DNA of 64,000 bases from Euglena gracilis (GCA_039621445.1 CP154956.1:94616406-94680405); one strand, 5' to 3'; shown: positions 1 through 11,819, numbered from the stretch's first letter. The notes: generated by a model from the letters alone, not told the origin. Made by a program: numbers and translations.

Positions 1-1159
1 GAGGGCAAAAAAAAACCCCCTGTACAATACTGCAATATTTCGCGGGGGCAAGGTCATTGGGGTGGGGGAATATTGGTGGATGTACATCTGGGAGATCAAA
101 GTTATGGGCGTTCACAGAAAGTTCTGAATTGACTCTAGAAATAAAAGTAATCGGCCGAAAAGTTCTGTTGATGATTACTAACATCAGAAAACAGAATTAG
201 ACAGCAGACACACAGACGCTAGTCTGGATAAACCGCACCCCCGATGAGGATTGCGCGTGTGGTGCGAGAATGGCAGGTTCGATCTCGGAGCCCGTGTGCA
301 GCGGGGGACGCCCGGCGGCGTGCATCACGCACCCCACACGGCAGGTGCCTCCGGCTGGCACCGTTCCCGGGGGGGGGGGGGGGCGGCTCGATGCCTTCCT
401 GACCAACAGCGTGAAACCCGGCTTCATATGGCGCGTTGGCCTAGGCTGTGTCACGCAGCGCGGTGCCCACCGTGGACCATGCGGTTGGTTTGGTGGCACA
501 GGGAGGTATTTTACGGCATTCAATGATGGGGTCTCAATCTCCCATTTAAAGATCCCGGCCAGGACATCAGTAATGCGTGCGTCTTTGTTCACTTTATGTG
601 TGTATTCTGTCAACCTCCTGACTGATTTGAAACCGGGGGGGGGGGGAGAACACAGACTGAAAAACAAAGAAAGAGGCGAAACACAGCGTTAGGACAGAAG
701 AAGGAATAAAAGGCACCAAACAAACAGCTACAGTGCACACAGGGGGAGAACTCAGCACGGACACTCAAAAGCTGAAAAAACCCACAAACATGCCAAAGAC
801 GTAAGTAAACGCAAATAAACGCAAAAAAGCGCAAACAAATGCAAATTGCATACAAATTTCTTCAGGACTCTGGGCTGTGATAAACTTTATGGGTTGTTCA
901 AAACAGCATGCGAGTGTGCAGATTTGGTGCTCTATATGGTGCTCCAAACTGTGCTCTTGCGTGGATTTGCTAGTTCCTGCAATTTTTTTTTCTTTTTGTG
1001 AGGCATTTCAGCCCCTGCTCCAAACCATGCAAACTCCATCCCCTCATGATTTGGACTTCGGCCTTAATCTACCATCTCGTGCCCCCCCATTTTTTTGCCA
1101 ATTTTTCACCTGGCTTCCTTTGTTGGTAAACACCCTCCCCCAAACAATACAGGAGGGTT

Positions 1160-1575
1160 GGTTGAAAATTGGTTGAAAAAAAAAGTGGTGTGGAAAAATT
1201 GGTGGAACAAAATCCTGCCAAATATTTTTGTGCCGTTTTGGCCGAGACCGCCAAGTTTTTCCACATCATTTTTCGGAAAATTTTTCGAAAACTTCCCCTC
1301 TTTTCGATGGAGTTCATTCAAAAATGCGCTCCAGCCTTTGATCGTCGATTGTCTGATATCTTCTTTAGACCTCGGCCGTTTATCATTTGCTGATGAGCTT
1401 CAGATTTGGGTTTGAATCGTGTGGTGAAGCTTCCAATGAGTGGTGTCATATGATCTTCAAATTCTTTGAAAGCTTTCTTTTTCCTTTGAATTATCTTTTT
1501 TCACGCCGTCCGCAAATTTTTTCCAAACATTCTTCACAAAAAATCCTCCAAAATATTTGCGGACCGTTTTGACCA
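1160..1575 (+). repeat. Dispersed repeat family B, copy 1
   Basis: This block aligns by eye with 4765-5140. Both contain GGAACAAAATCCTGCCAAA, then a CCGCCAA box, then GCTTCAGATTTGGGTTTGA and CTTCCAATGAGTGGT in the same order. The similarity extends over roughly 400 bp with indels. No terminal inverted repeat or target duplication was found. I see no protein in it. Confidence 0.7.
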
Positions 1576-2539
1576 TGACCGCCAAAATTTTCCGTCCCTT
1601 ATTTTATCTCCAATTTTTTTGGCACCAATTTCACACCCCTGGGGATGCTGTCACACTGCGTGCACCGCGTGCACCGCATGAGAAGAATCATTCTCAAATG
1701 TTCAGTTTTCACAAATTTCCACCAGCACCGAATTTGTAGTCGACTGCCATTCTTTTTTTTTGGCTGGTTTCTTGCAAAAGCCACTTTTGGCCTTTTTTGG
1801 CCATTATTTTGGCCATTTTGGACCACTTCGGACTTCTGGAGAAAAAGTAATTCCCTCAAGAGCATGGCAATATAGGTTAATATATTTTGATCATTTCCCC
1901 AGGCTGCACAGGAAGGCCAGATGGGGGGGGGGTTGACCCCACCCACCCTCCATGGCACCACGCTGGAATTTTTTGACCGAAGTATCGGCGCCCCGGAAAT
2001 ATGGGAACGCCGGGTGGGGGGGGGGGGGTACTGACAGGGAGGCTTTGGGTCAAGGTCATCCAAAAGGTGAGGGTTCAACTTCATGAAGCCTTATTTCTCC
2101 ATCTGAGTGGTAGCAAACACCGACCTGCAAGCCCCAACCCGTTGTCCATTGGCCCCCTGGGCACGGGGAGTCGATCGGCCCTCCAAAGTTGGCCCCGAAG
2201 GCTGTTGGGGCCGGGCGGCATTTTGAGGAACTGCAAACCCCCCCCCCCGGGCGGGTACTCCCCTACTTCCGCCCCCCCTTTGTTTTTCCCCCCCCCAACC
2301 CTACCAAATGGCATTTTCAAATTTTCTTCACCCCTCACCGAAATTCTTATGGGCTGGCACCGTTTTTTTTCATTTTTTCCGTCCCCCCCCCCCACCCCCC
2401 ATTTTCCCCTTTTTTTTCCATTTGTTTTTTTCGCGATTTGCCTTTTTTTTTCCCCTGGGGACCCCCCCCATGGGTGCACCCCCCCCCCTCCCCTTTTTTT
2501 TCCCATAGGCCTGTTGGGGTGCCTGGTTGGGGAGTTCCT

Positions 2540-3610
2540 CCTTTTTCTTTCCTTTCCATTGGACGTTTTGTTAGACGTTTTTCCCCCCCAAAGTTGTTCC
2601 TGGCTCAATGTGGCCTGCCCCGGACCAAGGCACATTTTTCGGGCACTTCGCTCGGAAAGCCCCCCCCGGTGTTCCCCCCGGGTCCTCCCCCCCGGCTTGG
2701 TGTTTTGCCCCCTCCCCCCCCCCCCCCGCTCCAGGCCCAGGTATGGGAGGCCGTTTGCCCTCTTCTTTCAGGTTTTGGGGATGGATTCGGTGATTGACGG
2801 CCCATCGTTTTTTATTGTTGTTTTTTGATCAACCCCCCCCCCCCCCCTGGCCTATGAGGGTCCCCCCGGGGCGGGTACATGGCAGGCAGGGGAGTAGGCG
2901 CTTTCGACCCCCCGGGCGGGGGGGTGGGCAGGGTTTGGGGGTGGTGGGTGCTCCAGCACCCCCGGCACCGAAGGCACCGGACCTGAAAATGGCCATTTTC
3001 AAAGGAAAATTGGCTGGGTCGGCAGGCACCGGGGGCCATCACCGACCCCTGGGGCAGGTGGGCCTCTTATGAGCTGGCACCAGGGGTTGTTTTGAGTCCT
3101 GGACCCCGGGGGGGGAGGGGGGGAGGTGGGTGGGTCCGGTCGAGCCGAGGGGGGGTCCCCCAGAGGGGAGTGAGATATACTTTTCGGCGCCATTGGGGCC
3201 GAAATTTTTGAAAAAGTGCTTTTTTTTTTTTTTTTTTTTTTTCGCGATTTTTCGGCCCTTTTTTTTGTGGGTCCCCTGGGGACCCCCCCCCCAGGGGGTG
3301 GGTGGGTGGGGGGCCCCCCCCCCCCCCCCCCCCGTCTTTAAAACAACCCTGGCTGGCACCCCATAGCACAAGGCACCCCTCCGGGAGTTGGGAAAAGAAG
3401 CCTGGTTAGGGCCCAGGAGTTCCTCCTTTTTCTCCTCCCTTTCCTTTTCGTTGGACGAAGACGGTGTTCGTTTTGTTGGAGAAGACGTTGGAGTCACAAC
3501 ATGCTCCCCCCCAAAGTTGTTTCCTGGCTCAATGTGGCACACATGCCCCGGACCAACGGGGGGGGGGGGGCATTTGGCGGATGATGGCACTTCGCTCTTG
3601 GGGAAGCAGC
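2540..3610 (+). repeat. Diverged direct duplication about 900 bp apart
   Basis: Two segments, about 2535-2660 and 3415-3610, share GGAGTTCCTCCTTTTTCT, CCCCCCAAAGTTGTT, CTGGCTCAATGTGGC and GCCCCGGACCAA in the same order. The second copy holds an acidic, coding-like stretch (LDEDGVRFVGEDVGV, about 3455-3500, + frame). The first copy has lost it. The space between is C- and G-homopolymer rich. Whether either copy is an exon is unclear. Confidence 0.6.
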
Positions 3611-4208
3611 CAGACTGTTATGCAGTGTCCTCCCCGCCAGGTGTCCTACACCATCTCCGGGCTCTTTTTGCATGTTCCTCTGCCCCCCCCCCCCGCCAGC
3701 ACCGCCCAAGCCAGCGATTGACATATGGCATTGCCGCTGCCCCCTGCACTAGCCTACTCTTCTTTCCAGGCCATTTTTTCGTGGATGGATGTCGTTTATT
3801 GGTGTTAAATTCAGGACTGTATGCTATTTTTTATGCTTTTTAATCAGGAATTTCATTCCTCACAAATTTGATCATATTGGGATTGGTTTTCCATCCACAA
3901 ATTTGTTCGGATGTATCTTTTCGTTTGATCCTCCTATGGGTTTTGGGGGTACATTTTGAGGGTTCTGTTTTTTTTATTTTGGCATAAATGAGAGTACAAT
4001 CACTGCTGGGGGGGAGGCGACCACTCGCAGCCATTGGCCGCAGGTCAGCGGTTGCTTGATGTAAGTGGACACAATCAAACTGCTTGGCCTTGCTGGACTG
4101 TGTTGATGGTGGTGGCAGCTGGTTTGAGCACAAACCATTGCCAAGTGGGGGTCGATACGCCTGTGGGAAACCTTTGTGTCCCCCGTGGGAGAGGGGGCCA
4201 GTTGGTGG

Positions 4209-4540
4209 GCCCAGCTGGTGAAAACAGGGCGGTCCTTAAGGGACAGGAAAAAAAATTTTATTGTCTTAAGGACCGCCCCCCCTTTCTGCCAAAGGGACAA
4301 CCAAGGGCCGGACTGGGACTTGAACAGGGTCCATAATTAAACCGTCCAAAAAAAACACATTTTTTGATGATTTGGGTGGATGGGCGATGGTCCAAGGGGG
4401 CCAGGAATCAATTTGTTTCCTTCGACCTGTTCTCGCCGAGAGTGCCAAATTTCTTGCCCATTTTCCTGTATATTTTTCACTGAGTGTGCTGGGACAGCGG
4501 AGTTTTTTTTTTTTTTATTTCCTTAAGGACCGCCCTGGGT
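4209..4540 (-). repeat. Family A element, - orientation
   Basis: Read on the - strand, it runs from AGGGCGGTCCTTAAGG with an A-rich stretch, through CTTGGACCATCGCCCATCC and a B-box-like CTGTTCAAGTCCC, to a second GGCGGTCCTTAAG. The end at 4213-4275 forms a hairpin (GGGCGGTCCTTAAGGG with CTTAAGGACCGCCC). The B box fits the GWTCRANNC consensus of pol III promoters. A SINE-like nature is inferred. Confidence 0.75.
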
Positions 4541-4554
4541 GAAAAATTGTTCCC

Positions 4555-5140
4555 AGTGACCGGCGCAAAGCGAAGCGCCAGAAATGCATCTGGCTCCCCA
4601 GAACTTGCCAAAACTGCCCATTTTTGGCTTTTTTGTTAATTTTCTGGAACAAAATCCACTAAAAACCCCCATTAAACCCCCCATTTCCACCTGCACACAG
4701 CGCCGAACAAAATTTCCAGTAGGGGGGGGGGCAGACCCAGAGGGTGGGTCTAGCAACGGGGGGGGGAGGTGCAAAAATTGGCTGCTGAAAAAGAAAAAAA
4801 AAACGTAGAGTGGGAAAAAATGGCGGAACAAAATCCTGCCAAAGATTTCCGTGCCATTTTGTCCAAGGCCGCCAAATTTTTGAGTAGTTTTCGGAAAACC
4901 ATCAACTATTTGTCGATTCAAAAGGAAGGGGTCATGTTTTCTATTGCCGTTTTTCTGTTAAAGCCCCCAAGTGGAAGACTGGGATCAATACACTGGGGGA
5001 TTTGCTTTTTTGCTGACGAGCTTCAGATTTGGGTTTGAGTCGTATGGTGAGGCTTCCAATGAGTGGTATCAGTGGTATCATATGAGGTTCGAAGATCTAA
5101 CCCAGTCTCCCAAACATTCTTCCCAAACATTCCTGATTGA
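4555..5140 (+). repeat. Dispersed repeat family B, copy 2
   Basis: This copy matches 1160-1575. Its left edge (GACCGGCGCAAAGCGAAGCGCC) resembles 14495-14600, which also runs on into a GTGGAACAAAAC box. The family may therefore be longer than the first copy shows. It is not coding as far as I can see. Confidence 0.7.
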
Positions 5141-5159
5141 TTTGAGTGGAAGAAAGGAA

Positions 5160-5400
5160 ATCGGCTTGACGGTGACCCCGAGGCAGGCGGATAGTGACTG
5201 AGTGTTGATGCCCCGCTTGCTGGCGGCTGGCAGGCTCCGAGGCTGCGGCTTTGTCCGCACCACAGCACAACACCCAACACCACAACACCGGACGCGCGGA
5301 ACGTGCCACTGAGCGCAGGCGCGCACGGGAAAAGGCGCGCACGACACCAACTGTACCGTTCTGCGTGACGGGACCCGTTCATTTTCCATTCGAGTGTTTT
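5160..5400. other. CpG-rich segment upstream of first + exon
   Basis: This is the only CpG-dense stretch of the left 6 kb (GGACGCGCGGAACGTG, GGCGCGCACGGGAAAAGGCGCGC). It lies about 200-400 bp upstream of the first supported + exon. It could be a promoter or 5' UTR of that gene. No core promoter element was recognised, so this is a positional inference only. Confidence 0.25.
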
Positions 5401-5572
5401 TGGATGGTCTTTAAAGAGAATTGCGTGTGTTTTGCGCGCGATGCAGATTTAAACCAGAGGTTCCCCTACCGCTACAGCAAAAGAAGGAAAAAACGGCCAG
5501 GTGCAAAGGTGGCATTTCTTCCCGTACTTTCCCCCTCCCCCGGCACTTGGCCCCTCTCCTCCTCACAAGCAG

Positions 5573-5699
5573 ATTTGTCCCTCTTCCAGAATTGGCCTAC
5601 CTCTGTTTCTTGCGATCTTGGCCCCTCCAGTCTGAATGCTTTTTGGCCTACTTTGCACATGGCCCGCCGAAATTCTCACCGGCAAACTTTGCCACTAAG
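5573..5699 (+). CDS. Internal exon, hydrophobic/aromatic peptide
   Basis: The acceptor is CACAAGCAG and the donor is ACTAAG|GTTGCC. The 127-nt exon starts with one base of a split codon and then encodes 42 residues beginning FVPLPELAYLCFLRSWP and ending NFATK. The central part is hydrophobic and aromatic. It ends in phase 0, which fits the next exon at 5933. Function is unknown. Confidence 0.5.
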
Positions 5700-5932
5700 G
5701 TTGCCCCCCCCCCCCGGACTTACCCATTGTCGACCTGGCCAAACGCCAGCGGGGGGGGGGGGGGCTAGCAGGCAGGCTGACACAGGGGGAGGAGGCAGCA
5801 TCGGAGCCTGCCACACTCAGCCTCCATACCCACCCCACTGCCGACGTCAGACCTCCACACCCCCAGCGACGTTCCCCCTGGGACTTCCGTGGGCTGTGCA
5901 CCCATGGGTGGCCCAGACCACTCCCCCGGCAG

Positions 5933-6010
5933 GTAGTGCGAGCAGTGTCCCACCTCATCCCTGTGGTGAGGGTCCAAGAGGACCCTCAGCGCAAGAGGCG
6001 CCGTCAAATG
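5933..6010 (+). CDS. Internal exon, basic peptide
   Basis: The acceptor is CCCCCGGCAG and the donor is CAAATG|GTGTTT. It is 78 nt, or 26 codons, phase 0 to 0. The peptide starts VVRAVSHLIPVVRV and ends in a strongly basic cluster (QRKRRRQM). An alternative donor, CCTGTG|GTGAGG, lies inside and would shorten it to 11 residues. It probably continues the preceding exon. Confidence 0.45.
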
Positions 6011-6489
6011 GTGTTTTCCAATTTTTTAAGGACAAATTTTCCATGAAAATTGCTTGGATTTGATTGTGCCCGGAGTTTGCTCGAAGAATTTGTTGAATTT
6101 CTGCCCTGAAGGAATCTACCCCTTATCCTCACACACAAGACATCTTCAAACAAGACACTTTTTCCGCATTATTTGGCCCCATAAGCAGATGTCCTCAGGT
6201 GATTGTGGTTTTCAATTGCAGATTTGCGGTCACCTCATCACTGAATCCCAGGGGGTCCCTGTAATGATTGGGGAGAATATGAAGTAATTTCTTTCATCCC
6301 ATCAGATTTTGCATCAGAAAAGAGTCTTCAAAAGTCATTTTGAGGGGGAGGGAGTTGAGCCAAGTAAAAAGAAAAAATCAGTTTAGACAAAAGTGGGCAG
6401 GCCGGAAATCGCCCGAATGCTTCCGAACCATTCTAAGGAAAGGCTTTCCATTGAGATTTGGCAAGCCGTACCGCTGTTAACCCTGGCCC

Positions 6490-6800
6490 AGAGGGCGGTC
6501 CATGTGGGACGGGAAGTTCGTTTTTTTTTTCCATTGTGGGCCGCCCATTAAGACCACCCTTGGGCCAATGGGCCAACCAACCGCCGGAACGAACGGGGTG
6601 GAAAATCAAATGGCCCAAACACGCATTTTTTTGTCAGTTTGGGTGGATGGGCGATGGACCAAAAAATTTAAAAAAAATAGTATCAAGGATTTCAAAAATC
6701 AGTTTTTCCCCTGTTTCTGCCCATTATTTACCCATTTTTCTTGTGGGTTTTCATTAAATGTGCTGGGACATTTTATTTTGCTTCAGGACTGCTCTGCCCA
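6490..6800 (-). repeat. Family A element, - orientation
   Basis: It contains GGGTGGATGGGCGATGG (the reverse complement of the family core), followed by the TGTGCTGGGACA box and CAGGACTGCTCT at the far end. It is somewhat degraded, and the B-box region has been altered to CCGCCGGAACG. Confidence 0.65.
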
Positions 6801-7361
6801 TGCTTTGTAAGACACCTCATTTCCATCCAAATAGTTTTCAAAGGATATTCGGCAATTTTTCCTGAGCCACATTGTTTAATCCAAATTGATGAATTGATGC
6901 ATTGCCAATCAATCAATCATGAACTATTTTAATTTTTAATGCAAAAATTTTTTGAGTTAATATTCCAAATAAAATATTTCAAATTTGATTATAAATGCCA
7001 TTTTTAAGAACCTGTGGAGCAAAAATAATTATTCAATGAGGAGTTAAAGTGCGTTCAGTTGGTTAAAAAAATTTGGATTTCCGCCGGTGTTTGGGGTAAT
7101 GGGGGGATAATGGGGGCAAATATAAGTGAGATTGGGTGGAAAGGGGGGTGTGGGACAAAAGGACAGTTGGAAAGGTGTTTGCTGCGTGGGGCGAGCTGTG
7201 CTTTTTTTGCACGCTTTTTTGGGGGGAAAATAGTTTTTTTTTCTTTTTTTCCACATTTTTTTATTCCTTTTTTTTGATTTTTTGCCAATCATTTTTGTTT
7301 CTTGGACTGGAGAGTTTTATTGCGGTGAAGTTCAGTTCATTGATGGGAATTTTTTCACCTC

Positions 7362-7592
7362 AAGGACCGCCCTTGGGCCGGAGTTAATGGGGTCAAAAAT
7401 TATATATAGAAAAATCAAAAGCATTTTTTGATGTTTTGGGTGGATGGGCGATAGTACAAGATTGCCAGAAAGTACTTTTTCCCCAAAGTCAGCCCATTTT
7501 TGCCAAAATATGGCCACTGTTTGTTATTTTCCCCGTCGATTTTTTTTACTGATTGTGCTAAGACGTTTTTTTTTGCTCCAGGACCGTCCTGG
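7362..7592 (-). repeat. Family A element, - orientation
   Basis: It starts CAAGGACCGCCC, carries TTTTGGGTGGATGGGCGAT, and ends TTGTGCTAAGACG followed by CCAGGACCGTCCTGG. It is a shorter copy lacking a recognisable B box. It abuts the possible - strand exon at 7614. Confidence 0.7.
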
Positions 7593-7613
7593 TAAAGCGT
7601 ACTGGTGCGGCAC

Positions 7614-7770
7614 CTGGAAAAAAATTGCATCTGGCTTTCACATGCATCTGCGCATCCATTACTGCCAATGAGGGATCTGTCTGGGTTGCGTTGTGCTTGG
7701 GTCGCACGCACTGTTTTTCGCGATACCAGTACCTGGCCCCGGGCTCCGATGGTGCAGGCTCGACCCCTCC
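7614..7770 (-). CDS. Possible exon on - strand
   Basis: On the - strand, an open frame of about 50 residues begins near VEPAPSEPGARYWYREKQC and continues to KARCNFF. It ends at a donor TTTCCAG|GTGCCG. The upstream border lies in a poly-G run and is not fixed. The residue mix is protein-like, but this strand is opposite to the better-supported gene of the region. It could be a separate gene or a chance frame. Confidence 0.35.
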
Positions 7771-7859
7771 GCCACCCCCCCCCCCTTCAGCTGATACGCT
7801 GACCCCCCCTCCCCCCGCTCCCCCGCCTGTCTTGGGACAGGGCCTGCGGGCCCACCCCC

Positions 7860-7975
7860 TGTCCCCTGCGGTACTGTGTGGGACTGCGCCTGGCGCAGGC
7901 AGGCGATGGTAGCTGGGACGGTGCAACGACGCACGTTGTGCGAGCTGCCTTCCTTTGCTTGCCGGTGCACAGGGG
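7860..7975 (-). CDS. Possible exon on - strand, weak
   Basis: The - frame reads about 36 residues around RQAKEGSSHNVRRCTVPATI. It is GC-rich and lacks a poly-G/C run. It would precede the possible exon at 7770-7614. No clear splice sites were found. Confidence 0.25.
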
Positions 7976-8280
7976 GGGAGGGGGACGCAAACATAGTTTC
8001 TTTGCGGGGGTTTTTGTGCTTTTCCATTTTAGCAAAATTTGCATTTTTTTTGCTTTTTTTTGAGTTTTTTTCCCCGGACGATTTCCTGATCATTGCTGGG
8101 GAATTCCGTTTTCTGTCGACTTGGGAATATTTTTCATTTTTGGCTCGATTTTTCCTGGGTTTTCGTCGTATTTTTGGCATTTTTTTTGGACTTTTTTGGC
8201 CAACAAATTACATAATTTTGGAATCAGCATGCTCCCAAAATCCAATCAAAAACCCATTGTGCGTACGATACAGTGTGAGG

Positions 8281-8523
8281 CCGCCTGAGGACCTTGACGG
8301 CCTGGTCAGCTCCCAGCCTGTGCCCGAAAGTGCTTTCCTTCCGGGATTTGGCAGATGGCAGATTTGCCCCAGTGCCAGAAACCAGAGAGTTCCCAAAACC
8401 CATTTTGAGGTGGTTTTGGGTGCAAACAAACAAGTCAACCTGGAACCTGGTGCACGCACCGGGTTTAAAATCCGTCCCGTTGCCCGTGTTATTGGGGCCC
8501 CTCTTCCATTCCTGAACGGCTAG
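8281..8523 (+). other. Coding-like island, strand unresolved
   Basis: About 240 nt have no homopolymer runs. Open frames of balanced composition exist on both strands: the + frame includes PGARTGFKIRPVARVIG and ends TAG, and the - frame includes ACTRFQVDLFVCTQNHLKMG. The - frame belongs to a 288-codon opening (8224-9090) that also crosses the well-supported + exon at 8953, so much of that length must be fortuitous. A + exon is slightly favoured by the neighbours. Confidence 0.35.
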
Positions 8524-8952
8524 AGTGGAGTGAGTAGTCCGGACCCGGGGAAGGCACGGCTCTCTGGGAATCTCTGAAACCCTGTGGGTTGGGGTCAACC
8601 CTCCCCCATCCTGGTGAGTGGGAGGGTTCGACCACCACTTCCCCGTATTTCTGGAACTCCATCCTAAATATCGGCGCGGAAATTTTCCTTTTGCACCGAA
8701 GGAATTTTCCCTTGCAGGGGGCTGTGGCGCCCCCCCACCAGGATTTCCCGCACAGCCATTGGGGGGAGGGGAAGGGTTGCTGGTGTTGTATGGGAATTCC
8801 GAGTACCCTGTGGGTGGTGGTTTTGAAGTGACACCCTTGGCAGAATGGGAAATCTTCCATGCAAAACGACTGCGGGGGAGGTTGGAGGTTATGTCGTTTT
8901 GAATGGAGTCGCCCCGCAATCCTTCTTTGGCGACCAACTCTCTCCTCCCCAG

Positions 8953-9039
8953 GGACCCCACCTTAGAATGTTGGTATCGGCCGTGCTCCGCCTTCCACCT
9001 GACCACTTCGAAGACTGGTCGGATTTCGAAGATATCAAG
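8953..9039 (+). CDS. Internal exon, 29 codons
   Basis: The acceptor is TCTCCTCCCCAG and the donor is ATCAAG|GTGTGTGG. Exactly 87 nt, phase 0 to 0. The peptide starts GPHLRMLVSAVLRLPPDHF and ends in an acidic stretch (EDWSDFEDIK). The pyrimidine tract, donor, length and composition all agree. This is one of the best-supported exons in the left third. Phase fits the exon at 12266. Confidence 0.6.
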
Positions 9040-9557
9040 GTGTGTGGCAGCATGGTAGAGGTGTGAACCACCCCATCTGTCAAACCCCATTTATAAAACC
9101 CACATTTGCCAACTCTCTAAACCTCCTGCTTGTAACCTCCCACTTCAGGCCGACCAACCACAGAATGATTTATCACCCCCCCCCCTTTCTAGTGAAGAAA
9201 AAGGAAAACGGCCAGGAACATTTTTTTCGGCCGCAAAACTCCGAAAAGGCTGATTTCTGGAAATTTTTTGTGTGACAGAGCATCATCAAAATGCCTTTTT
9301 GATAATTTTCGCCAGAGATTGTTGGTCGACCAAAAACTTTTTGACCGATGAGCCCCCCATTTATAAACCACCCCCTTAGGCTGACCCTTATAAATTTCCG
9401 GGTGGTTTCCAAGTGGGTGGTTGGTGTTTAAATGCAATGTAAATCCTTTTCGGTCCAATCTTGGTTTTCGTTTCAGGAAGATCGCACCACGGGGGGGGGG
9501 GCATTTCGGCCTCGCTGGGAGGTCAGGGGTTGGCAGTGCCCCCCCCCAGGTATTAAG

Positions 9558-9715
9558 CAAGTGTTGGCTTTGTATGGAGAGGGGACGTCCGCCCTCTGGG
9601 GCAGATGGTGTGGGTCCTGGGGGGTCCCAGGACCCCCCAAGAACCAACAAGTTCTTCCCTTGTGCTTTGTGCCAGAAAGCCATGGTGTTGTGCATTTTTT
9701 TCTCAGATTGTGGGG
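9558..9715 (+). CDS. Possible + exon
   Basis: It follows CCCCCCCCCAG. One frame reads IKQVLALYGEGTSALWGRW and on to SHGVVHFFLRLW. A second frame of the same DNA shows CWLC and CALC pairs. The choice between them is not decidable here. No strong donor was seen before the T-rich stretch at 9740. Confidence 0.3.
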
Positions 9716-10009
9716 GAGGGAATCAACCAAAAACACAATTTTGGGTTTTTTTTTTACAGAACGCATCAAAAAGATGCTTGGCACTTTGCTCGAGATTTTT
9801 TTTTCTCGGGGAGTCAGGGAGGGGGGAGATAACACCCTCCTCCCCCCCAGGTTGTTTTAAAGAAAGCATCTGGAAATGAAGCCAATCCTGACCACACACG
9901 TATCTTGCCAGAGACTTAGCATGTGCATGCATATACACGTGCATGTGTGTGTGTGCGTGCATAAAGGCCACACATTAAAACCAGCAATCACTGAAGGACG
10001 CACGCGTGC

Positions 10010-10163
10010 GCGCCACACCACACCACCCTACCCCACCCCACCCCACCCCACCCCACCCCACCCCACCCCACCCCATCCCACACCACACCACACCACACCA
10101 CACCACACCACACCACACCACACCACACCAGCCAAACCATACCACACCACATGCATGCATATG

Positions 10164-10202
<39 letters not shown>
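10010..10202. repeat. Compound microsatellite (ACCCC)n (ACACC)n (CA)n
   Basis: About ten ACCCC units (10027-10075) pass into about ten ACACC units (10076-10130). After a short gap comes a pure CA run (10166-10202). It is intronic in the + gene model. Confidence 0.95.
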
Positions 10203-10204
<2 letters not shown>

Positions 10205-10545
10205 TCTCTCAGCACCAAACCCCACCCCCGTATAATATGCAATACAATGACCACCAATTTTTTTACAAGATATTTCATTCTTTAATCATTTGGAGGGTTG
10301 ATTTTTGGAGGGAGAACCATCGGAGGGTTATAAAATCCAGTTCAGTGGCTAACTCAAGGGGGGGATGAATATATTAGAATATATATACATATATTATATA
10401 TATAACCAGGTTTTGAATAGTGCTGAGCTCTTAATAAGCGCGCACCCACCCCTTCATTGACCACCCCTTCATTGACCCCTCCATACATACCGGCCCACTC
10501 CATGGAGCTCTTTTGCCTGAAATCCATGGGTTTGTGCCAGAAACA

Positions 10546-11152
10546 GGGCGCCGGTGGGCCGAAAAACGCTCGTTTTCGGCTCAAACACAGTTTTTCTGGG
10601 TCCGGGAGGCCCAACAACATCGTTTTGGGCAAAACATTTTTTTTCGATTTTTTTCGACTTTTTCGACCCGGTTTTGACCCAAAGTCAATGGGTCGGCGGT
10701 CCAAAACGGGGCGCTGGCAGGTCAAAAAACGCTAGTTTTCGGCTCAAAAACAGTTTTTATTTGTCAGATAGGCCAAAAAACATCGTTTCAGGCAAAGAAA
10801 AAATTTTCGATTTTTTTCGACTTTTTTGACCCGGTTTTGACCCAAAGTCAATTGGTCGGCGGTCCAAAACGGGGCGCTGGCAGGTCAAAAAACGCTCGTT
10901 TTCGGCTCAAAAACAGTTTTTCCGGGTCCGGGAGGCCAAAAAAACATCGTTTCAGGCAAAAAAAAAATTTCGATTTTTTTCGACTTTTTCGACCCGGTTT
11001 TGACCCAAAGTCAATGGGTCGGCGGCCCAAAACTGGGCGGTGGCGGGTGGAAAACGCTCGTTTTCGCCTCAAAAACAATTTTCCGGGTCCGGGAGGCCAA
11101 AAAACATCGTTTCGGGCAAAAAAAAAAATTTTCGATTTTTTTCGACTTTTTG
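10546..11152. repeat. Tandem array, 163-bp unit, four copies
   Basis: GGGTCGGCGGTCCAAAACGG recurs at 10690, 10853 and 11016, giving a period of 163 bp. An incomplete first unit starts at 10546. Each unit contains AAACGCTCGTTTTCGGCTC, GGTCCGGGAGGCC, an A-run, CGATTTTTTTCGACTTTTT and CGACCCGGTTTTGACCCAAAG. The copies are mostly identical with small indels. Confidence 0.9.
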
Positions 11153-11154
11153 GG

Positions 11155-11730
11155 CCGAAAACGGCTAAGTCGAACAGAGGGAAAAGTGTACAAAATGGCC
11201 TGAAACGGCCCAAATTGGCCAAAAAACGCCTGTATCTCGGGTTGGGCGGGGAGTTGCGGGGAAACCAAAATCGCAGTAGATAGAGCGTTCCAAGGGCTTC
11301 AATTTAGGTCTCCGGACATTTCCTTTGATTTTGCATCATTTTCGAGAAATTTTGAAAACATCGATTTTTTGACCCCCCACCTTCCGAAAACGGCTAAGCC
11401 GAACAGAGGGAAAAGTGTACAAAACGGCCATCTGCGCCGAAAACGGCCGTATCTCGGGCTAGGCGGGGAGTTGCGGGGAAATCAAAATACTGGTGGATGG
11501 GGCGTTCCAAGGGTTTCAAATTAGGTCTCCGGACATTTCCTTTGATTTGGCTTCATTTTGGAGATATTTTGAAAATTGACATTTTTTTGGCCGAAATGGC
11601 AGAGTCCAAAGGGGGGGGGGGGCTTATCCAGGGGGGGGCGGGGATCCTACCCAGTTTGGACCCCTTCGCGCGTGAATAACTCAGGCCTGGCGGGGAGTTG
11701 GGGGTCAAACCCAGGTGATTCGGAAACTAG
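11155..11730. repeat. Second tandem array, about 229-bp unit
   Basis: CCGAAAACGGCTAAG begins units at 11155 and 11384. A third, decayed unit starts near 11591 (CCGAAATGGCAGAGTCC). Units carry GTATCTCGGG, GGCGGGGAGTTGCGGGG, AGGTCTCCGGACATTTCC and TTGACCC. The same boxes reappear at 49338-49620, so this is a dispersed as well as a tandem sequence. Confidence 0.85.
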
Positions 11731-11819
11731 AAATCCAGTCGCTCGCGACTGAAAAAAAAATTCCGGGAACCGGGCCGGGGTCATGGTGATAATCCGCGGT
11801 TTTCACGGTCTACCCAGAG

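Noticed and set aside
3388-3843. 151-codon + frame
   Set aside because: It includes a poly-G run and a poly-C run, and the half around LDEDGVRFVGEDV is the only protein-like part. Opposite-strand frames are equally long.
8224-9090. 288-codon open frame on - strand
   Set aside because: It overlaps the much better supported + exon at 8953-9039, which has both splice sites. No - splice sites or start context were found.
10010-10202. Frames of Thr/His/Pro or Cys/Val repeats
   Set aside because: Direct translation of microsatellites. The same applies at 25.5, 37.5 and 46.6 kb.
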